A stretch of DNA of 64,000 nucleotides, taken from Molossus alvarezi (lineage: Eukaryota; Chordata; Mammalia; Chiroptera; Molossidae). The stretch lies in the NCBI GenBank assembly GCA_037176705.1, contig CM073891.1, positions 92,524,327-92,588,326 on the forward strand. The letters run 5' to 3'. Position numbers and translations under genes: made by a program. This document shows, one piece after another, positions 1 through 11,790 of this stretch (positions within the stretch are counted from its first letter, which is position 1; each line of letters opens with the position of its first letter). The notes below the pieces were generated by a model that saw nothing but the letters and a program-made list of their open reading frames with translations, was not told the DNA's origin and ran no database searches.

Positions 1-301
1 CAGCATCTGCCCCACACTCGTGAAATCCCCTTATGATGAGTACCTGAAGGAGTTTTTCAATCAACTGACAACCAAAAACTCATCAAGTTTGCCTGGACTG
101 CTAGCATCCAGGCAAAAAGCTAGAGGATAACAGTACCTTTCCTGGGCTTGCAATTTTAACCAGGAAAGTAAGACTTGACAGTGGTGTTTAACATGGGTCC
201 TCCCTCACTCATCTAAACCCAGGAGAGGGGCCACAAACAGCAGAACACCAAAACCCACAGGGAAAACTTGACAGGCTCCAAAGCACACTGTGATAGGCAA
301 A

Positions 302-1214
302 ATGGTGAAACACAGAAACAGAAACCAAATGAAAGAACAAGAAACCTCCACCAAAGATGAGATCAATGTGGGGCATTTAGGCATGTTAACAGAGCTAGAA
401 TTCAGAGCCATGATCTTGAGGAAGCTCAACAGCATGAGTAAGGACATAGAGATGCTGAAAATAAGCCAATTGGATATTAAAAACCACCAAGAAGAGATAA
501 AAAATGACATATCAGAAATGAAAAAGACATTGGAAGGTCTAAAAAGCAGAGTAGAGGAAGCTGAGGATCAGATGAGTGAATTAGAAGACAGGGTAGAAAA
601 AATCAACAAATCAGAAAACCAAAAGGAAAAAACAATTAAAAAACAGAAAGACAGCTAAAGAGAACTGTGGGACAACTGGAAACTTAATAATATTCACATC
701 ATAGGAGTCCCCGAAGAAGAAGAAAATGAGCAAGAGATAGAGAATATATTCAAAGAAATAGTGACAGAAAACTTCCTTAATTTGGGGAAGGAAGAAGGCA
801 TTCAAGTTCAAGAAGCACAGGGAGTCCGAAGGAAGAACAACCCAAACAAGCCCACACCAAGACACAGAGTAATTAAAATGCCCAAATTTAAAGACAAAGA
901 GAGAATCCTAAAAGCAGCAAGAGATAAGCAACAGGTTACCTACAAAGGAAACCCCATACGGCTTTCAGCTGACTTCTCAACGGAAACACTACAGGCCAGA
1001 AGGGAATGGCATGAAGTAATCAACGTCATGAAAAACAAGGATCTGAATCCAAGACTACTCTACCCAGCAAGGCTGTCATTCAAAATAGAAGGTCAAATAA
1101 AGAGCTTCCCAGACAAAAAATAGGCTAAGGGAATATATTAACACCAAACCAGCACTGCCCAAAATGCTAAAAGGATTACTGAAATTAGTAGAAGAAATAG
1201 GAAGAAAAATATAA
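302..1214 (+). pseudogene. L1 ORF1 pseudogene (RNA-binding chaperone)
   Basis: ORF1p coats L1 RNA as a trimer and acts as a nucleic-acid chaperone. The ATG at 302 lies in an AAAATGGTGAAAC context, equivalent to the start of the other long copy. A charged heptad-like coiled coil is visible at about 430-650 (EEIKNDISEMKKTLEGLK). The RRM and C-terminal region follow at about 690-1200 (for example LQARREWHEVINVMKNKDL). Two lesions are visible. One is an in-frame TAA at 656-658. The other is a one-base frameshift in the A run at about 1114-1120, which makes a premature TAG at 1121. The old C-terminus can be followed in the next frame to a TAA at 1212-1214. Confidence 0.9.
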
Positions 1215-1229
1215 CCAGACTAAACAAAA

Positions 1230-4200
1230 ATGGCAATAAATAAGTACATATCAATAATCACCTTAAATGTAAATGGACTGAATGCTTCCATAAAAAGACA
1301 CAGAGTAGCTGATTGGATAAGAAAGCATGACTCATCTATAAGTTGTTTACAAGAGACCCACCTCACAACAAAAGACTCACATAGGGTGAAAATGAAGGGA
1401 TGGAAAAAAATTTTCTAAGCAAATGGAAAGCAAAAAAAATCTGGCGTAGCAATACTCATATCTGATAAAATAGATTTCAAAATGAAGGTCATAGCTAGAA
1501 ACAAAGAAAGGCACTACATAATATTGAAAGGATCTATCCAACAGGAAGACATAACCTTGATAAACATATATGCACCCAATATAGGAGCACCAAAATATAT
1601 TAAAAATCTTCTGGAGGACTTCCAAGGAGAAATCGACAACAATACAATCATAGCAGGGGACTTCAACACCCCATTGACAGCACTGGATAGATCCTCTAGG
1701 CAAAAAATTAGCAAGGAAACAGAGACTCTAAATGAAGCACTAGACCAAATGGATTTAATAGATATCTACAGAGAATTACACCCCAAAACTACAGAATACA
1801 TTCTTCTCAAGTGCACATGAGACATTCGTAGTGCGCATAGACCACATGATAGGACACAAACTAAATTTCTACAAGTTCAAAAAGATTGAAATCATATCAA
1901 GCATCTTCTCAGATCACAATAGCATGAAAGTAGAAATCAATTGCAAAAAGAACATGCAAAGACATTTGAACACATTGAGGCTAAATAGCATGTTATTAAA
2001 CAATGAATAGGTTACCAAGAAAATCAAGGAAGAAATAAAAACTTCCTGGAAACCAATGAAAATGAACACACAACAACACAAAATCTATGGGATGCAGCAA
2101 AAGCAGTTCTGAGAGGGAAGTTCATAGCACTACAGGCCTACCTCAAGAAAAATAAAATTTCTAATTGACTGTCTAACCTCACAACTTAAAGAATTATAAA
2201 GCAAAAAAAAAAAGAAAACCCCAGAGCAAGTAAAAGGAAGGAAATAGTAAAGTTCAGAGCAGAAATAAATGACATAGAGACCAAAAAAAAAAAAAGTTCA
2301 AAGGATCAATGAAACGAAGAGCTGGTTTTTCAAAAAGATAAACACAATGATGGACCCTTAGCTAGACTCACCAAGAAACAAAGTGAGAGAACCCAAATAC
2401 ACAAAATCAGAAATGAAAGAGGAGAGGTAACAACTGACACCACAGAAATACAAAAGATCATTAACAACTACTATGAACAATTGTATGGTAACAAATTCAA
2501 CAATCTAAGTGAAATGGACAAATTTCTAGAAACACACAGTCTTCCAAAACTGAACCAGGAAGAGATAGAAAACTTGAACAGACCAATAACAACCAAGGAA
2601 ATTGAAGAAGTAATCAAGACTCTCCCAGCAAACAAAAGCCCAGGCCCAGATGGCTTCATGGAGGAGTGTTACTAAACATTCAAAAAAGAACTAACACCCA
2701 TTCTCCTCAAACTATTTCAAAAAATTCAAGAAGAAGGAAGACTTCCAAACTCGTTTTATGAGGCCAGCATAATTTTAATTCCAAAACCAGAATAAGACAC
2801 TACAAAGAAAGAAGACTACAGGCCAATATCCCTGATGAACATAGATGCCAAAATCCTGAACAAAATACTAGGAAATCCGATTGAGCAATACATCAAAAAA
2901 ATTATTCACCATGACCAAGTGGGATTCATTCCAGGGATGCAAGGCTGGTACAATATTTGCAAATCAATAAATGTGATAAACCACATAAATAAAATGAAGA
3001 ATAAAAACAACATGATCATATCAATAGACGCTTAAAAAGCATTCGACAAAATCCAGCATCCATTTCTGATAAAAATGCTCAGCATTGTGAGCATAGAGGG
3101 ATCATATCTCAACATAATAAAGGCCATATATGAAAGACCTACAGCCAACATCATACTCAATGAGCAGACACTAAAAACATTTCCATTAAGAACAGGAACA
3201 ATATAGGGATGTCCACTTTTGCCATTCTATTTAACATAGTACTGGAAGTCTTAGCCACAGCAATCAGACATGAGAAAAAAAGAAAAGGGATCCAAATTGG
3301 AAAGGAGGAAGTGAAACTGTGATTATTTTCAGATGACATTATATACATAGAAAACCCTAAAGACTCCATCAAAAATCTACTAGACTTAATAAATGAATTT
3401 GGCAAAGTAGCAGGATACATAATTAACATCAATAAATTGACGGCATTCTTATACACCAATGATGAACTCACAGAAAGAGAAACCGAAAATACAATCCATG
3501 TACCATTGCGGCAAAAAAATTAAAATACCTAGGAATAAACTTAACCAAAGAAGTAAAGGACCTATTTGCAGAAAACTACAGGTCATTGAGAAAAGAAATA
3601 AAGGAAGATATAAAAAAGTGGAAGCACATACCTTGTTCATGGATTAGAAGAATTAACATCATTAAAATGTCCATACTACCCAAAGCAATTTATAGATTCA
3701 ATGCAATCCCCATCAAAATAGCAATGACATATTTCACAGAACTAGAACAAATGCTTCAAAAGTTCATATGGAACTAAAGAAGTCCCCGAATAGCCAAAGC
3801 AATTTTGAAAAAGAAGGACAAAGTAGGTGGGATCACAATACCATATATCAGATTATACTACAAAGCAACTGTAATCAAAACAGTCTGGTACTGGCACAAG
3901 AACAGGCATATAGACCAGTGGAACAGAACTGAGAACGCAGAAATGGACCCAAGGCAATATGCTCAATTAATATTTGACAAAGGTAGCAAGAACATACAGT
4001 GGAGTAATGACAGCCTCTTTAATCAATGGTGTTGGGAAAATTGCACAGCTACATGCAAAAAAATGAAACTAGACCATCAACTTACACCATACACAAATTA
4101 AACTCAAAATGGATAAAAGACTTAAATGTGACCCATGAATCCATAAAAATTCTAGAAGAAAATGTAGGCAACAAAATTTTGGACATCATACAGAGCAGAA

Positions 4201-5048
4201 TTTTCACTGATACATCACCTATGGCAACAGAAACAAAGGAAAAAATGAACACATGGGACTACATCAAACTAAAAAGCTTCTGCACAGCAAAAGAAACAAT
4301 CATCAAAATAGAAAGGCATCCCACTGTATAGGAGAACATCATTGCCAATGATCTATCAGATAAGGGGTTAATTTCCAGTATATATAGAGTGCACATATAG
4401 CTCAACACAAGGAAGAAAAAGAACCCAATTAAAAAATGGGCAGAGGAGCTGAATAGACACCTCTCCAAACAGGACATAGAAATGGCCAAGGGACATATGA
4501 AGAAATGCTCAACATCACTAATCATCAGAGAGATGCAAATTAAAACAACAGTGAGGTATCACTTCGCACCTGTCAGAATGGCCGCCATCAACAAATCATC
4601 AAACAAGTGTTGGCGAGGGTGTGGAGAAGAGGGGACTCTAGTATACTGCTGGTGGGAATGCAGACTGGTGCAGCCACTATGGAGAACAATATGGTGTTAC
4701 CTCAAAAAATTAAAAATTGAACTTTCATTTGACCCAGTGATCCCGCTTCTAGGAATATACCCTAAGAAGCCTGAAACACCAATCAGGAAAAATATATGTA
4801 CCCCCATGTTCATAGCAGCATTATTTACAATAGCTAAAATCTTGAATCAGCCCAAGTGTCTATCAGTAGACTAAGGGATAAAAAAGCTGTGGTACATTTA
4901 CACAATGGAGTACTATGCAGCTGTAAGAAAGCAAGATCTCTTATCCTTTGAGATGATGTGGAGGAACCTGGAAAGTATTATCCTAAGTGAAATAAGCCCA
5001 GCAGAAAAAGACAAATACCACATGATCTCACTTATTTGTGGAATATAA
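1230..5048 (+). pseudogene. L1 ORF2 pseudogene (endonuclease and reverse transcriptase)
   Basis: ORF2p nicks target DNA and copies RNA by target-primed reverse transcription. It starts with MAINKYISIITLNVNGLNAS. The endonuclease domain is at about 1230-1930, with IYAPN and AGDFNTPL. The reverse transcriptase domain is at about 2480-3800, with NKSPGPDG near 2635 and [14 protein letters not shown] near 2905. A Cys-rich C-terminus at about 4600-4680 shows CWRGCG and CWWEC. Lesions include TAA 1416-1418, a frameshift near 1798, TAA 3033-3035, a TGA at 3320-3322 directly before the catalytic motif, and TAA 3775-3777. The usual FADD reads FSDD at 3326-3337. It ends SLICGI then TAA at 5046-5048. It is about the normal length but non-functional. 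Confidence 0.93.
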
Positions 5049-5347
5049 TGAACATAACAGTCTGAGGAATACGGTAGACCCAGAAACATGGAAGTAGGGC
5101 ACAGACTGATATCCCTCAGAAGAGGGGGTGGGGGTTGGGAAGAGATAAACCAGAGAACTTATATGCATGTATGCATAACCAATGGACATGGACAACAAAG
5201 CCGGGGATGGGGTGGGGTGGGAATGGGGTGCCAATGGAGTAAAAAAGAAGAAACATCTGTAACAAAAATAAAAATTAAAAAAAAAAAATAAGAAAAACAT
5301 CAAATAATTAACGGTCAATAAATACATATCTATCATCAATTATTTTA

Positions 5348-5572
5348 TTTACTTAAAAATTTTTTTTTCCTTTATTGATTTTAGATAGAGAGAAAGTGAG
5401 AGGAAGAGAGAGTTAGAAACATTGATGAGAGAGAATATTGTTGGTCGCCTCCTGCTTGCCCCCAACTGGGGATCAGGCCCACAACCTGGGAATGTGTCCT
5501 GACTAGGAATCGAACTGGGGACCTCTTGGTGCATGGGTCAATGTTCAACCACCAAGCCACACTGGTCGGATA
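5348..5572 (-). mobile_element. VES-type SINE (type A)
   Basis: This is a tRNA-derived SINE. In sense orientation it begins CCGACCAGTGTGGCTTGGTGG and ends CTAAAATCAATAAAGG plus an A tail. A perfect 16-bp target-site duplication (ATCATCAATTATTTTA) lies at 5332-5347 and 5573-5588. It interrupts an older L1. Type A copies lack the TCCTC..GAGGA motif before the tail and end in an AATAAA-like stretch. Confidence 0.93.
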
Positions 5573-5984
5573 ATCATCAATTATTTTAAATGTAAGTGGA
5601 TTAAATGCTCCAATCAAAAGATATAGGGTAATTGAATGGATAGGAAAACAGGACTCAGACATATGATGTTGACAAGAGACTCACTTCAAATTGTAATACA
5701 CACACAGATTGAAAGTAAAGGGATAAAAAATATATTTCATGAAAATGGAAAGTGAAAAAAATTAAATAAAGCAGTGGTAGCAACACTTAGACAAAATGGA
5801 CCTTAAAGTAAAGGTTAAACCAAGAATGATTCAGCAATTCTACTTCTGAGTAATTATCCAAAGAAACTCAAAATACTAATTTAAAAAGTCATATTCATTT
5901 ATAGGTTAATTGCAGCATTATTTACAATAGACAAGATATGGAAGCAACTAAGTGTTCAGCAATACATGGATAAAAATGTGATAC

Positions 5985-6198
5985 AGCCCGGCCAGTGTGG
6001 CTCAGTGGTTGAGCATCAACCCATTCACCAAGAGGTCACAGGTTTGATTCCCGGTCAGGACACATGCCCAGGTTGTGGGCCTGATCCCTAGTGGGCGGCA
6101 TGCAGGATGTGGCCAATCAATATTCTTTCTCATTAAAGTTTCTATCTTTCTCCCTCTTTCTTTCTTTCTCTCTAAAATCAATAAAGAAAAAAATAGAA
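5985..6198 (+). mobile_element. VES-type SINE (type A)
   Basis: The head is GCCCGGCCAGTGTGGCTCAG, the B-box region is AGGTTTGATTCCC, and a pyrimidine-rich body leads to TCTCTAAAATCAATAAAG and an A-rich tail. Imperfect flanking repeats (AAAAATGTGATAC at about 5972 and AAAAGATGTAGTAC at about 6198) are consistent with a decayed duplication. It is inserted in an L1 3' region. Confidence 0.9.
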
Positions 6199-6415
6199 AA
6201 AGATGTAGTACATATATGCAATGGAAAATTACTCAGCCATAAAACAGAATGAAATCTTGTCATCTGCAATAACATGGATGACTTCTGAGAGTATTATGTT
6301 AAGTGAAATATTTCAGACAGAGAAAGACAAATATCATATAATTTCACTTATATATGTAATCTAAAAACCAAAATAAACAAACAAAACGGAACAAAATCAT
6401 AGATACAGAGAACAT

Positions 6416-6604
6416 ACTTTAAAATATGTTTTATTGATTTATTGAAGAGAAAGGAAGGAGAGAGAAACATTGATCAGCTGCCTCCTGCACACCCCTTACT
6501 GGGGATTGAGCCCACAACCTGTACATGTGCCCTGACCTGAAATCGTTCCGGGACCTCTTAGTCCATGGGACAGTGCTCAATCCGTTGAGCCACATTGGCC
6601 GGGC
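6416..6604 (-). mobile_element. VES-type SINE (type A)
   Basis: The left edge is a T-rich tail (TTTATTGATTTATTG) and the right edge is the head (rev. comp. GGCCCGGCCAATGTGGCTCA). A 10-bp target-site duplication CAGAGAACAT lies at 6406-6415 and 6605-6614. It is the third SINE inside the same old L1. Confidence 0.92.
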
Positions 6605-6899
6605 CAGAGAACATTTTGATGGTTGCCAGATGGAAGGTGGTTTAGGGGGTGGATTGAAAAGGTGAAGGGGATTAAGCAGTACAAATTGGTAGTTAGAAAA
6701 CAGTCATAGGGATGTAAAGTTAGCATAGGGAATTTAGTCAATAAGAATGTAATAACTATGTATTGTGTTAGATGGGTACTAAATTTATTGGGATGATCAC
6801 TTTGTGATGTATATAAACGTCTGATCACTATGTTGGACACCTGAAACTAATATATTGTATGTCAATTGCAATTTTAAAAAGTTTATATAAATAAATAAA

Positions 6900-7388
6900 T
6901 AATAAAAGAAATGCACAGCAACTGAAAATAAATGTCACTACCTATGAAATATCTCCATTTAAAAATTTAGCATGAATCTCATCATATCCCTAAGTCCAAT
7001 TATGTTTACAGGAAGCATTGAATTTGAGAACATGTTGACTCCATGGGGATGCAATTAGCCAAGTCCGGGATGTTGGAAATTCTACAGGACTAGGACTTGT
7101 TTCCCCAAGAAGTTAAGTGTGGTGGGGAGGGGGAAGGAGAGAGATCTGTTCTAGAGTAGAAGAAATGTAAAAACCATGAAAAAATTCAATTTATAGGATT
7201 TATTTAAACAAATCAAATCTAAAAAACAAATGTTAAAATGGGACAATCAAGGATACTGTAAAATTGGATATAAAAAAATAATTAATTTTTTATAGTTATG
7301 CTTTCAAAACAACTGCTATAAAACTATTCATCTTGGGTGGGTGGATAATAGGTATTATCAGTGATCCAAGATTTCTTATATGTTGGTT
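6900..7388. other. Unassigned AT-rich unique sequence
   Basis: No gene, RNA or recognisable repeat is seen. It directly precedes the perfect inverted repeat. Confidence 0.5.
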
Positions 7389-7488
7389 ACTGCTTTTCCT
7401 CATTTGTCTTATTTTCTGCAAGGATTTCATCACAGTGTCTGCTGTGATGAAATCCTTGCAGAAAATAAGACAAATGAGGAAAAGCAGT
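7389..7488. repeat. Perfect 47-bp inverted repeat with 6-base loop
   Basis: The left arm 7389-7435 (starts ACTGCTTTTCCTCATTTG) and the right arm 7442-7488 are exact reverse complements over all 47 bases. They are separated by TGTCTG at 7436-7441. Pairing stops just outside the arms. No TIR family or target-site duplication is recognised. Transcribed from either strand it would form a long perfect hairpin. It could be a template-switch inverted duplication, a MITE relic, a hairpin-RNA source or an assembly artefact. Confidence 0.95.
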
Positions 7489-8638
7489 GTTGTTGAAAAG
7501 TAGAATCAAAATAGCACATCCCTCCTATGCTGTTCCCTGAGGAGAGCTGTGTGATATTCTGTGTATAGAGGGACAAAAGTGCAAGATGTAAACTAGGGAT
7601 TGTGGGACGCAGATCTTTTCTAACCTTTGATTTGGTACTCAGTCCATGGGAAGGAGTCCAGATAACTTTGTGCTTTTCATATAAAAATTATAGCTATATA
7701 AATCTGTGTGTTTACCACACAATTGTACACCACACAATTTCCTCTCAAAAAATCTTTAGGCAACTTACAATAGTCTTTACTAAACAGAATAAAAATAAAA
7801 TTTGGGTTCAATAGTACATTATTATTAATTATGAATAAATAGCTCTAAACAAATCTACCATGTTAAGAGTTCAAATAAAATATTTTTATATATTATAGAT
7901 GAAAATAATTGTACCAATCTAAACTAAAAAGTTGGTATATTTTTTAGTCTCTATAAAGTTGAGAGAAATATACTTTCTGTGAGCCATAAATATCTCTAGT
8001 CATAGAATAATGATAAAAATGATTTCTCCCTTTGAACTTGATGATGGATTTACTACATTGCAGAAACAATGCAAACTACCAAAGTTTATTTGGATATTAT
8101 CACAATAATCCAATTTATTGTTAAATATTACTTGTAGAAAAACTAATAATGCCTTTTTCATTTTTCTTAGATTTCTTAAGAGTAAAGAATTTAGTAAATC
8201 AAACTCATTTTAAAATGTGGTCCTTTGATAGATATTAAAAAATAATTTCCTAATATCTATTAAACCACATATTGAAATTCTATAGCAAATAATTTTAATA
8301 TCTAAAAGTACAGTGAGAATATTTTTAAAGTTTTAATTTTCTTACATGTTAATATGACAATACAGATATATATTACTTTCAAAGTAAAATCAGTAGCATT
8401 AAGATTTTGCTTTAAGATTCTAAGCAGCCTATAGATATCTAAAATGCTCTGAAATTTAATTTCTTCAGAATGTTAGAAAAATTATAATTATTTAATAGAT
8501 AAATTATCAATTTATTCTAGTATTTTTATATATAATTTCCTTTTTTGAATGTATACTTTTTCTCTGTAGACCATGAATATTTATTTGTATTGTATTTCAT
8601 ATGTAAAAGCAGGTCAGATAGTTGACATATTTATTCAT
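7489..8638. other. Unassigned AT-rich unique sequence
   Basis: Very AT-rich, with only short chance frames on either strand. I see no repeat family, splice-like exon or RNA gene in it. Confidence 0.5.
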
Positions 8639-8651
8639 AAAATGCCTTAAA

Positions 8652-8756
8652 TTTTTTTTTTTTTTTTTTTTTGGTACGTGCCCTTAGCGGGAACCGAACC
8701 GGGACTCTCTGGTCCACAGGCCGATGTTCCAACCACTGAGCCAAACTGGCCAGGGC
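8652..8756 (-). mobile_element. Head-only SINE (tRNA-like part plus A tail)
   Basis: In sense orientation the head runs from GCCCTGGCCAGTTTGGCTCA through the B box (GGTTCGGTTCCCG) to GGGCACGTACC. It then goes straight into a run of 21 A. The whole SINE body and 3' region are absent. A perfect 13-bp target-site duplication AAAATGCCTTAAA at 8639-8651 and 8757-8769 shows that this short form was itself inserted and not deleted afterwards. Confidence 0.93.
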
Positions 8757-8769
8757 AAAATGCCTTAAA

Positions 8770-9597
8770 CTTTTGGCAGCTGAAGATACCAGTGAATATA
8801 TGAAGCCACAGACTACTTCATTTTTGTACTATTTTATTTAGTGGAAATTGTTTAGTGAATTATTTGGGTTATTTCTTATTTCCTAACAGTTTCTGTATCA
8901 AATTTTATTCAGAAGGTTTGCACAAATATTTCTTGAATGAATTATTACATTTTTGCTGGATGTTGCTCTGTTACCTTACAAAAACTATCTTCTGCTTTGG
9001 AATAGACCGTGAGAAGTCATGTATAGGTCAGATGGACTCTTAACACACTAAGTGGAGCTACACACAAGTGAAAAAAAATCAATTAAAGTATCCACACACT
9101 GCTTGCTCCAGCCACTGGACTAATTTGGATTTAAAAACATTCCATTATTTTCAGACAAGGCTTCTGGAAAAGGTGATATATATAAAACCCACTTGGATCA
9201 CTTGAAATTTGACCTTGCAGTTGAACCAAAACTAACGTTTCTGAGTTTCACAAATTAGTTGGATTTGCTAACCATTTTTTGGTTTCTGTTTTTGTTTTGT
9301 TACATGATAGAAACTGAAATCTTATCTTGAAACCAGCTTAGCTGTGGCTGGTTTTATTCTAAGTGCCTTATATGAATTTGACCCTTAACATATATAACAG
9401 TACTGAACTTTTTCTAGAGCTACATATGTATTTTTTTCTTTTTCCAGCTTTTTATTTGAGAGTTATTTTATCCTTATAGAAGAGTTACAAGCATATGAAT
9501 AGTACAAAAAATAACCATATTTCCTTTATTCAGATTTGCAGTTTGGCAGGGCTTAACTGAACATGGCTAGATGCATGTGCTTCAAGAACTGGATCTG
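8770..9597. other. Mostly unassigned; possible old L1 3' UTR relic at its end
   Basis: No gene is seen. About 9440-9545 (GAAGAGTTACAAGCATATGA) resembles the antisense of ancient L1M 3' UTRs, but weakly. The rest is unique. Confidence 0.35.
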
Positions 9598-9842
9598 GCC
9601 TGGCCAGTGTGGCTCAGTGGTTGAGTATCAACCCATGCACCGAAAGGTCACTGGTTCAATTCCCAGTCAGGACACATGCCCAGGTCGTGGGCCTGATCCC
9701 CAGTGAGGGGCATGCAGGAGGCAGCCAATCGATGTTCTCTGTCATCGATGTTTTTTTCTCTCTCTCCCTCTTACTTCCTCTCTCTCTCAAACCAGTAGAG
9801 GAAAAAATAATATTTTTAAATAAAACGTTTTTTTAAAAAAAG
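9598..9842 (+). mobile_element. VES-type SINE (type A)
   Basis: The head is TGGCCTGGCCAGTGTGGCTC, the middle GTGGGCCTGATCCCCAGTG, then TC-rich sequence and an A/T-mixed tail. A 60+-codon open frame through it is SINE read-through. No clear target-site duplication is found, so it is probably somewhat older. Confidence 0.9.
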
Positions 9843-11036
9843 CATAACATTTAACTGATAATCCTAGAAATGGCTACTATTTAAGTACATTTACTCAGAT
9901 CCAGCTCCCTCTGTCCATTGCAGATCCTTTTCACTACCTTACTTTTGCTCTCCCTCATGTGGACATCAGTAAGCTGTGCTTGGAGCACGGTGCTACTTAA
10001 GTTTTGTTAACATCCTCAACCCGGTGTCCCGTCTTTCAAGAGCGAAGTTTTTCGTCCCATCCTGCTGTCCTCGAAGGCCAACCTCCTTTCAGTCTCACCT
10101 GACCCAGTGTTTTCCCCGACCGTGAAGAAAAAAGCCAGACGGTCAAGGAAGTGAAGTGTGACAGCACATTTCCCAAAGTGTGGCCTCTTTAGTCTGAATG
10201 AAGAAAAAATCAGGCCTATGTGTCCATATGTATTTTTGTTAACATGTCATTACAAAGGAACTACCCATCAATCATTAGCACTTCTGCTAAATCTTCTCAA
10301 ACAGAAGAGTCCATCATATCTTTCTAAGTTTCTTTCTAAAATCAAGTGTTATTCTTCCTCTCACATCTTTCCCCATCCTCCTCCTCTCTCTGTCTCTCTC
10401 TGTTTCTCTCTCTCTCCAGTGTATTCAATTTATCCCAAAATAAAGCTCTTCTTTCCCTTTAAAGTTGATTTAAATGCATGTTTCTCCTTGAATCCTTCCC
10501 TACTATCTTATTAATACTTTAACCAATTTGTGTTTTCCTTTTTAAATAGATTGATTATATCCTTCTAAGTACATATTTCTTTCTACTCTGCCAATGAAAT
10601 TTTCTCCAAAGCTAGTGTCCACATCGTAATCATATTTTATTGTATGCATATTAAGAATTAAAATATTTTCATTAATAGTCTTACTCTCAATAACATTAAA
10701 CCACATACTTCTAAAATCTTATGTTGTTACCCTCTATTTAACCAATAATTCTGGAAGAAAAAGAAATATTTTAGAGTCAGTGAAATTTTAGAAACTTAAA
10801 AAAATAGAGAATTATTTTAGGGGATGAGTGGGGAGATATTCCCATGCAATTATTTTACGTAAGTGGCCTCCTTTGGTTACTTATTCATAAACACAATCCA
10901 GGCACTGTCAGTTTGCCTCATTATCTCTGTCTCCTGGTGTCATTTAAGTTAGCTTCTTATCAACTTCCTTAGGGTTTTTCCATAATATTTTATCCCAACT
11001 CCTCCCCTTACCAATCTATTTCACTATTCCCTTTTT
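9843..11036. other. Unassigned unique sequence with a TC-rich patch
   Basis: The 118-codon frame at 10158-10514 is low-complexity and Ser/Leu-rich over a (TC)-rich patch near 10376-10418. It has no domain and no codon-bias support, so I do not call it a gene. Confidence 0.45.
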
Positions 11037-11302
11037 AAAAATCCTCACCAGAGGATTTTTTATTATCATTGGTTTTAAAGAGAGAGGAACAGAGAAGAAA
11101 AGAAAGGGGGTGGGGAGAGAGAAACATCCTTGTGAAAGAGAAATGTCAATTGGTTCCCTCCCATATGTGCCCCAACTAGGGATTGAACCTGCAACCTAGG
11201 CACCTGCAACCCAATTATGTGCCCTGACTGAGAATCGTATCTGAAACCTTTTGGTATATGGGACAACACTCCAAACAACTGAGTCACCTGGCCAGGGCCA
11301 CC
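11037..11302 (-). mobile_element. Older VES-type SINE
   Basis: The right edge carries the head in antisense (CACCTGGCCAGGGCCACC). The left edge carries the tail motif TCCTCACCAGAGGA before the T run. Many changes mark it as old. Flanks ATTCCCTTTT and ATTGCCTTTT (11026 and 11303) may be a decayed 10-bp duplication. Confidence 0.8.
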
Positions 11303-11790
11303 ATTGCCTTTTACTACTATTTTTATAGCATCATAAAATTTGGTCATGAAAGTCATTCAAACTTTCAGCACCTCCATTGCAAAAAGTAAGAAGTTTTATC
11401 AGAGCATCATGGCAAATGAGAGGATTATGAGTGACATGAACAGGGTGAAGGCAGAATGCCCACATTTCCTCATGATGAAGGCCCTCTTCTATGCACCGTG
11501 TAACTTATATCTAGTGGCTACAGAATGAGCATGAGGCCATGTTCACTAAAACATGACTCAGGTTTCCAGAAAGCTGAAGGACTATCATTAAAATTAGACT
11601 TAGTGGAGTCAAGGAATCAAGGATAAAAGAGGTAGCAAGAAATGGGAGGTAAGTGGGAGAGAATTGGTTAACATGAGTGTTACACACCTGCTTTGTAATG
11701 TTCTGGAAAGTTTTATTTTATGTACTCTTAGTTCTTTCTCTGTGACTAGGTAAATCTTAATGAAGTTAAGGATCTTGCCTTTCTATGTAC
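11303..11790. other. Unassigned unique sequence
   Basis: No feature recognised. It ends at the GTAC that flanks the LTR. Confidence 0.45.

Larger units (their letters stand above)
1..5290 (+). mobile_element. LINE-1, near full length, 5' end off the window
   Basis: This is an autonomous non-LTR retrotransposon copy. The order is partial 5' UTR (1-301), ORF1 (302-1214), a 15-base spacer, ORF2 (1230-5048), then a G-rich 3' UTR and an A-rich tail ending near 5290. Its first base aligns with about 55817 of the minus-strand L1 at 50520-56306, so roughly 0.5 kb of 5' UTR lies outside the window. Both reading frames are broken, so the copy is dead. No target-site duplication can be tested because the left end is missing. 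The 3' UTR is shared with the copies at 13143-13621, 45456-46745 and 50520-56306, so all four belong to one subfamily. Confidence 0.95.
5291..6900 (+). mobile_element. Older internally deleted LINE-1 carrying three SINEs
   Basis: Four blocks belong to one older L1: 5300-5347, 5573-5984, 6199-6415 and 6605-6900. The left part is ORF2 start-like (an AATTATTTTAAATGTAAGTG stretch at 5579, with lesions). At about 5815-5825 it jumps directly to ORF2 3'-end sequence (ATTCAGCAATTCTACTTCTG). The 3' UTR follows (GTTGCCAGATGGAAGGTGG, CACCTGAAACTAATATATTG) and ends in an A-rich tail near 6900. Most of ORF2 is therefore missing. The tail and sequence style are those of older eutherian L1M elements and not of the bat subfamily at 1-5290. 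Confidence 0.8.

Noticed and set aside
4482..4874. 130-codon + strand open frame
   Set aside because: Fragment of L1 ORF2 C-terminus within the broken L1 at 1-5290.
9600..9680. tRNA-gene-like A and B boxes
   Set aside because: They belong to a SINE head. The copy continues into a TC-rich body and A tail and has no cloverleaf-closing acceptor stem.
10158..10514. 118-codon + strand open frame
   Set aside because: Low-complexity Ser/Leu/Pro sequence over a TC-rich patch, with no domain, no splice context and no codon-bias signal.
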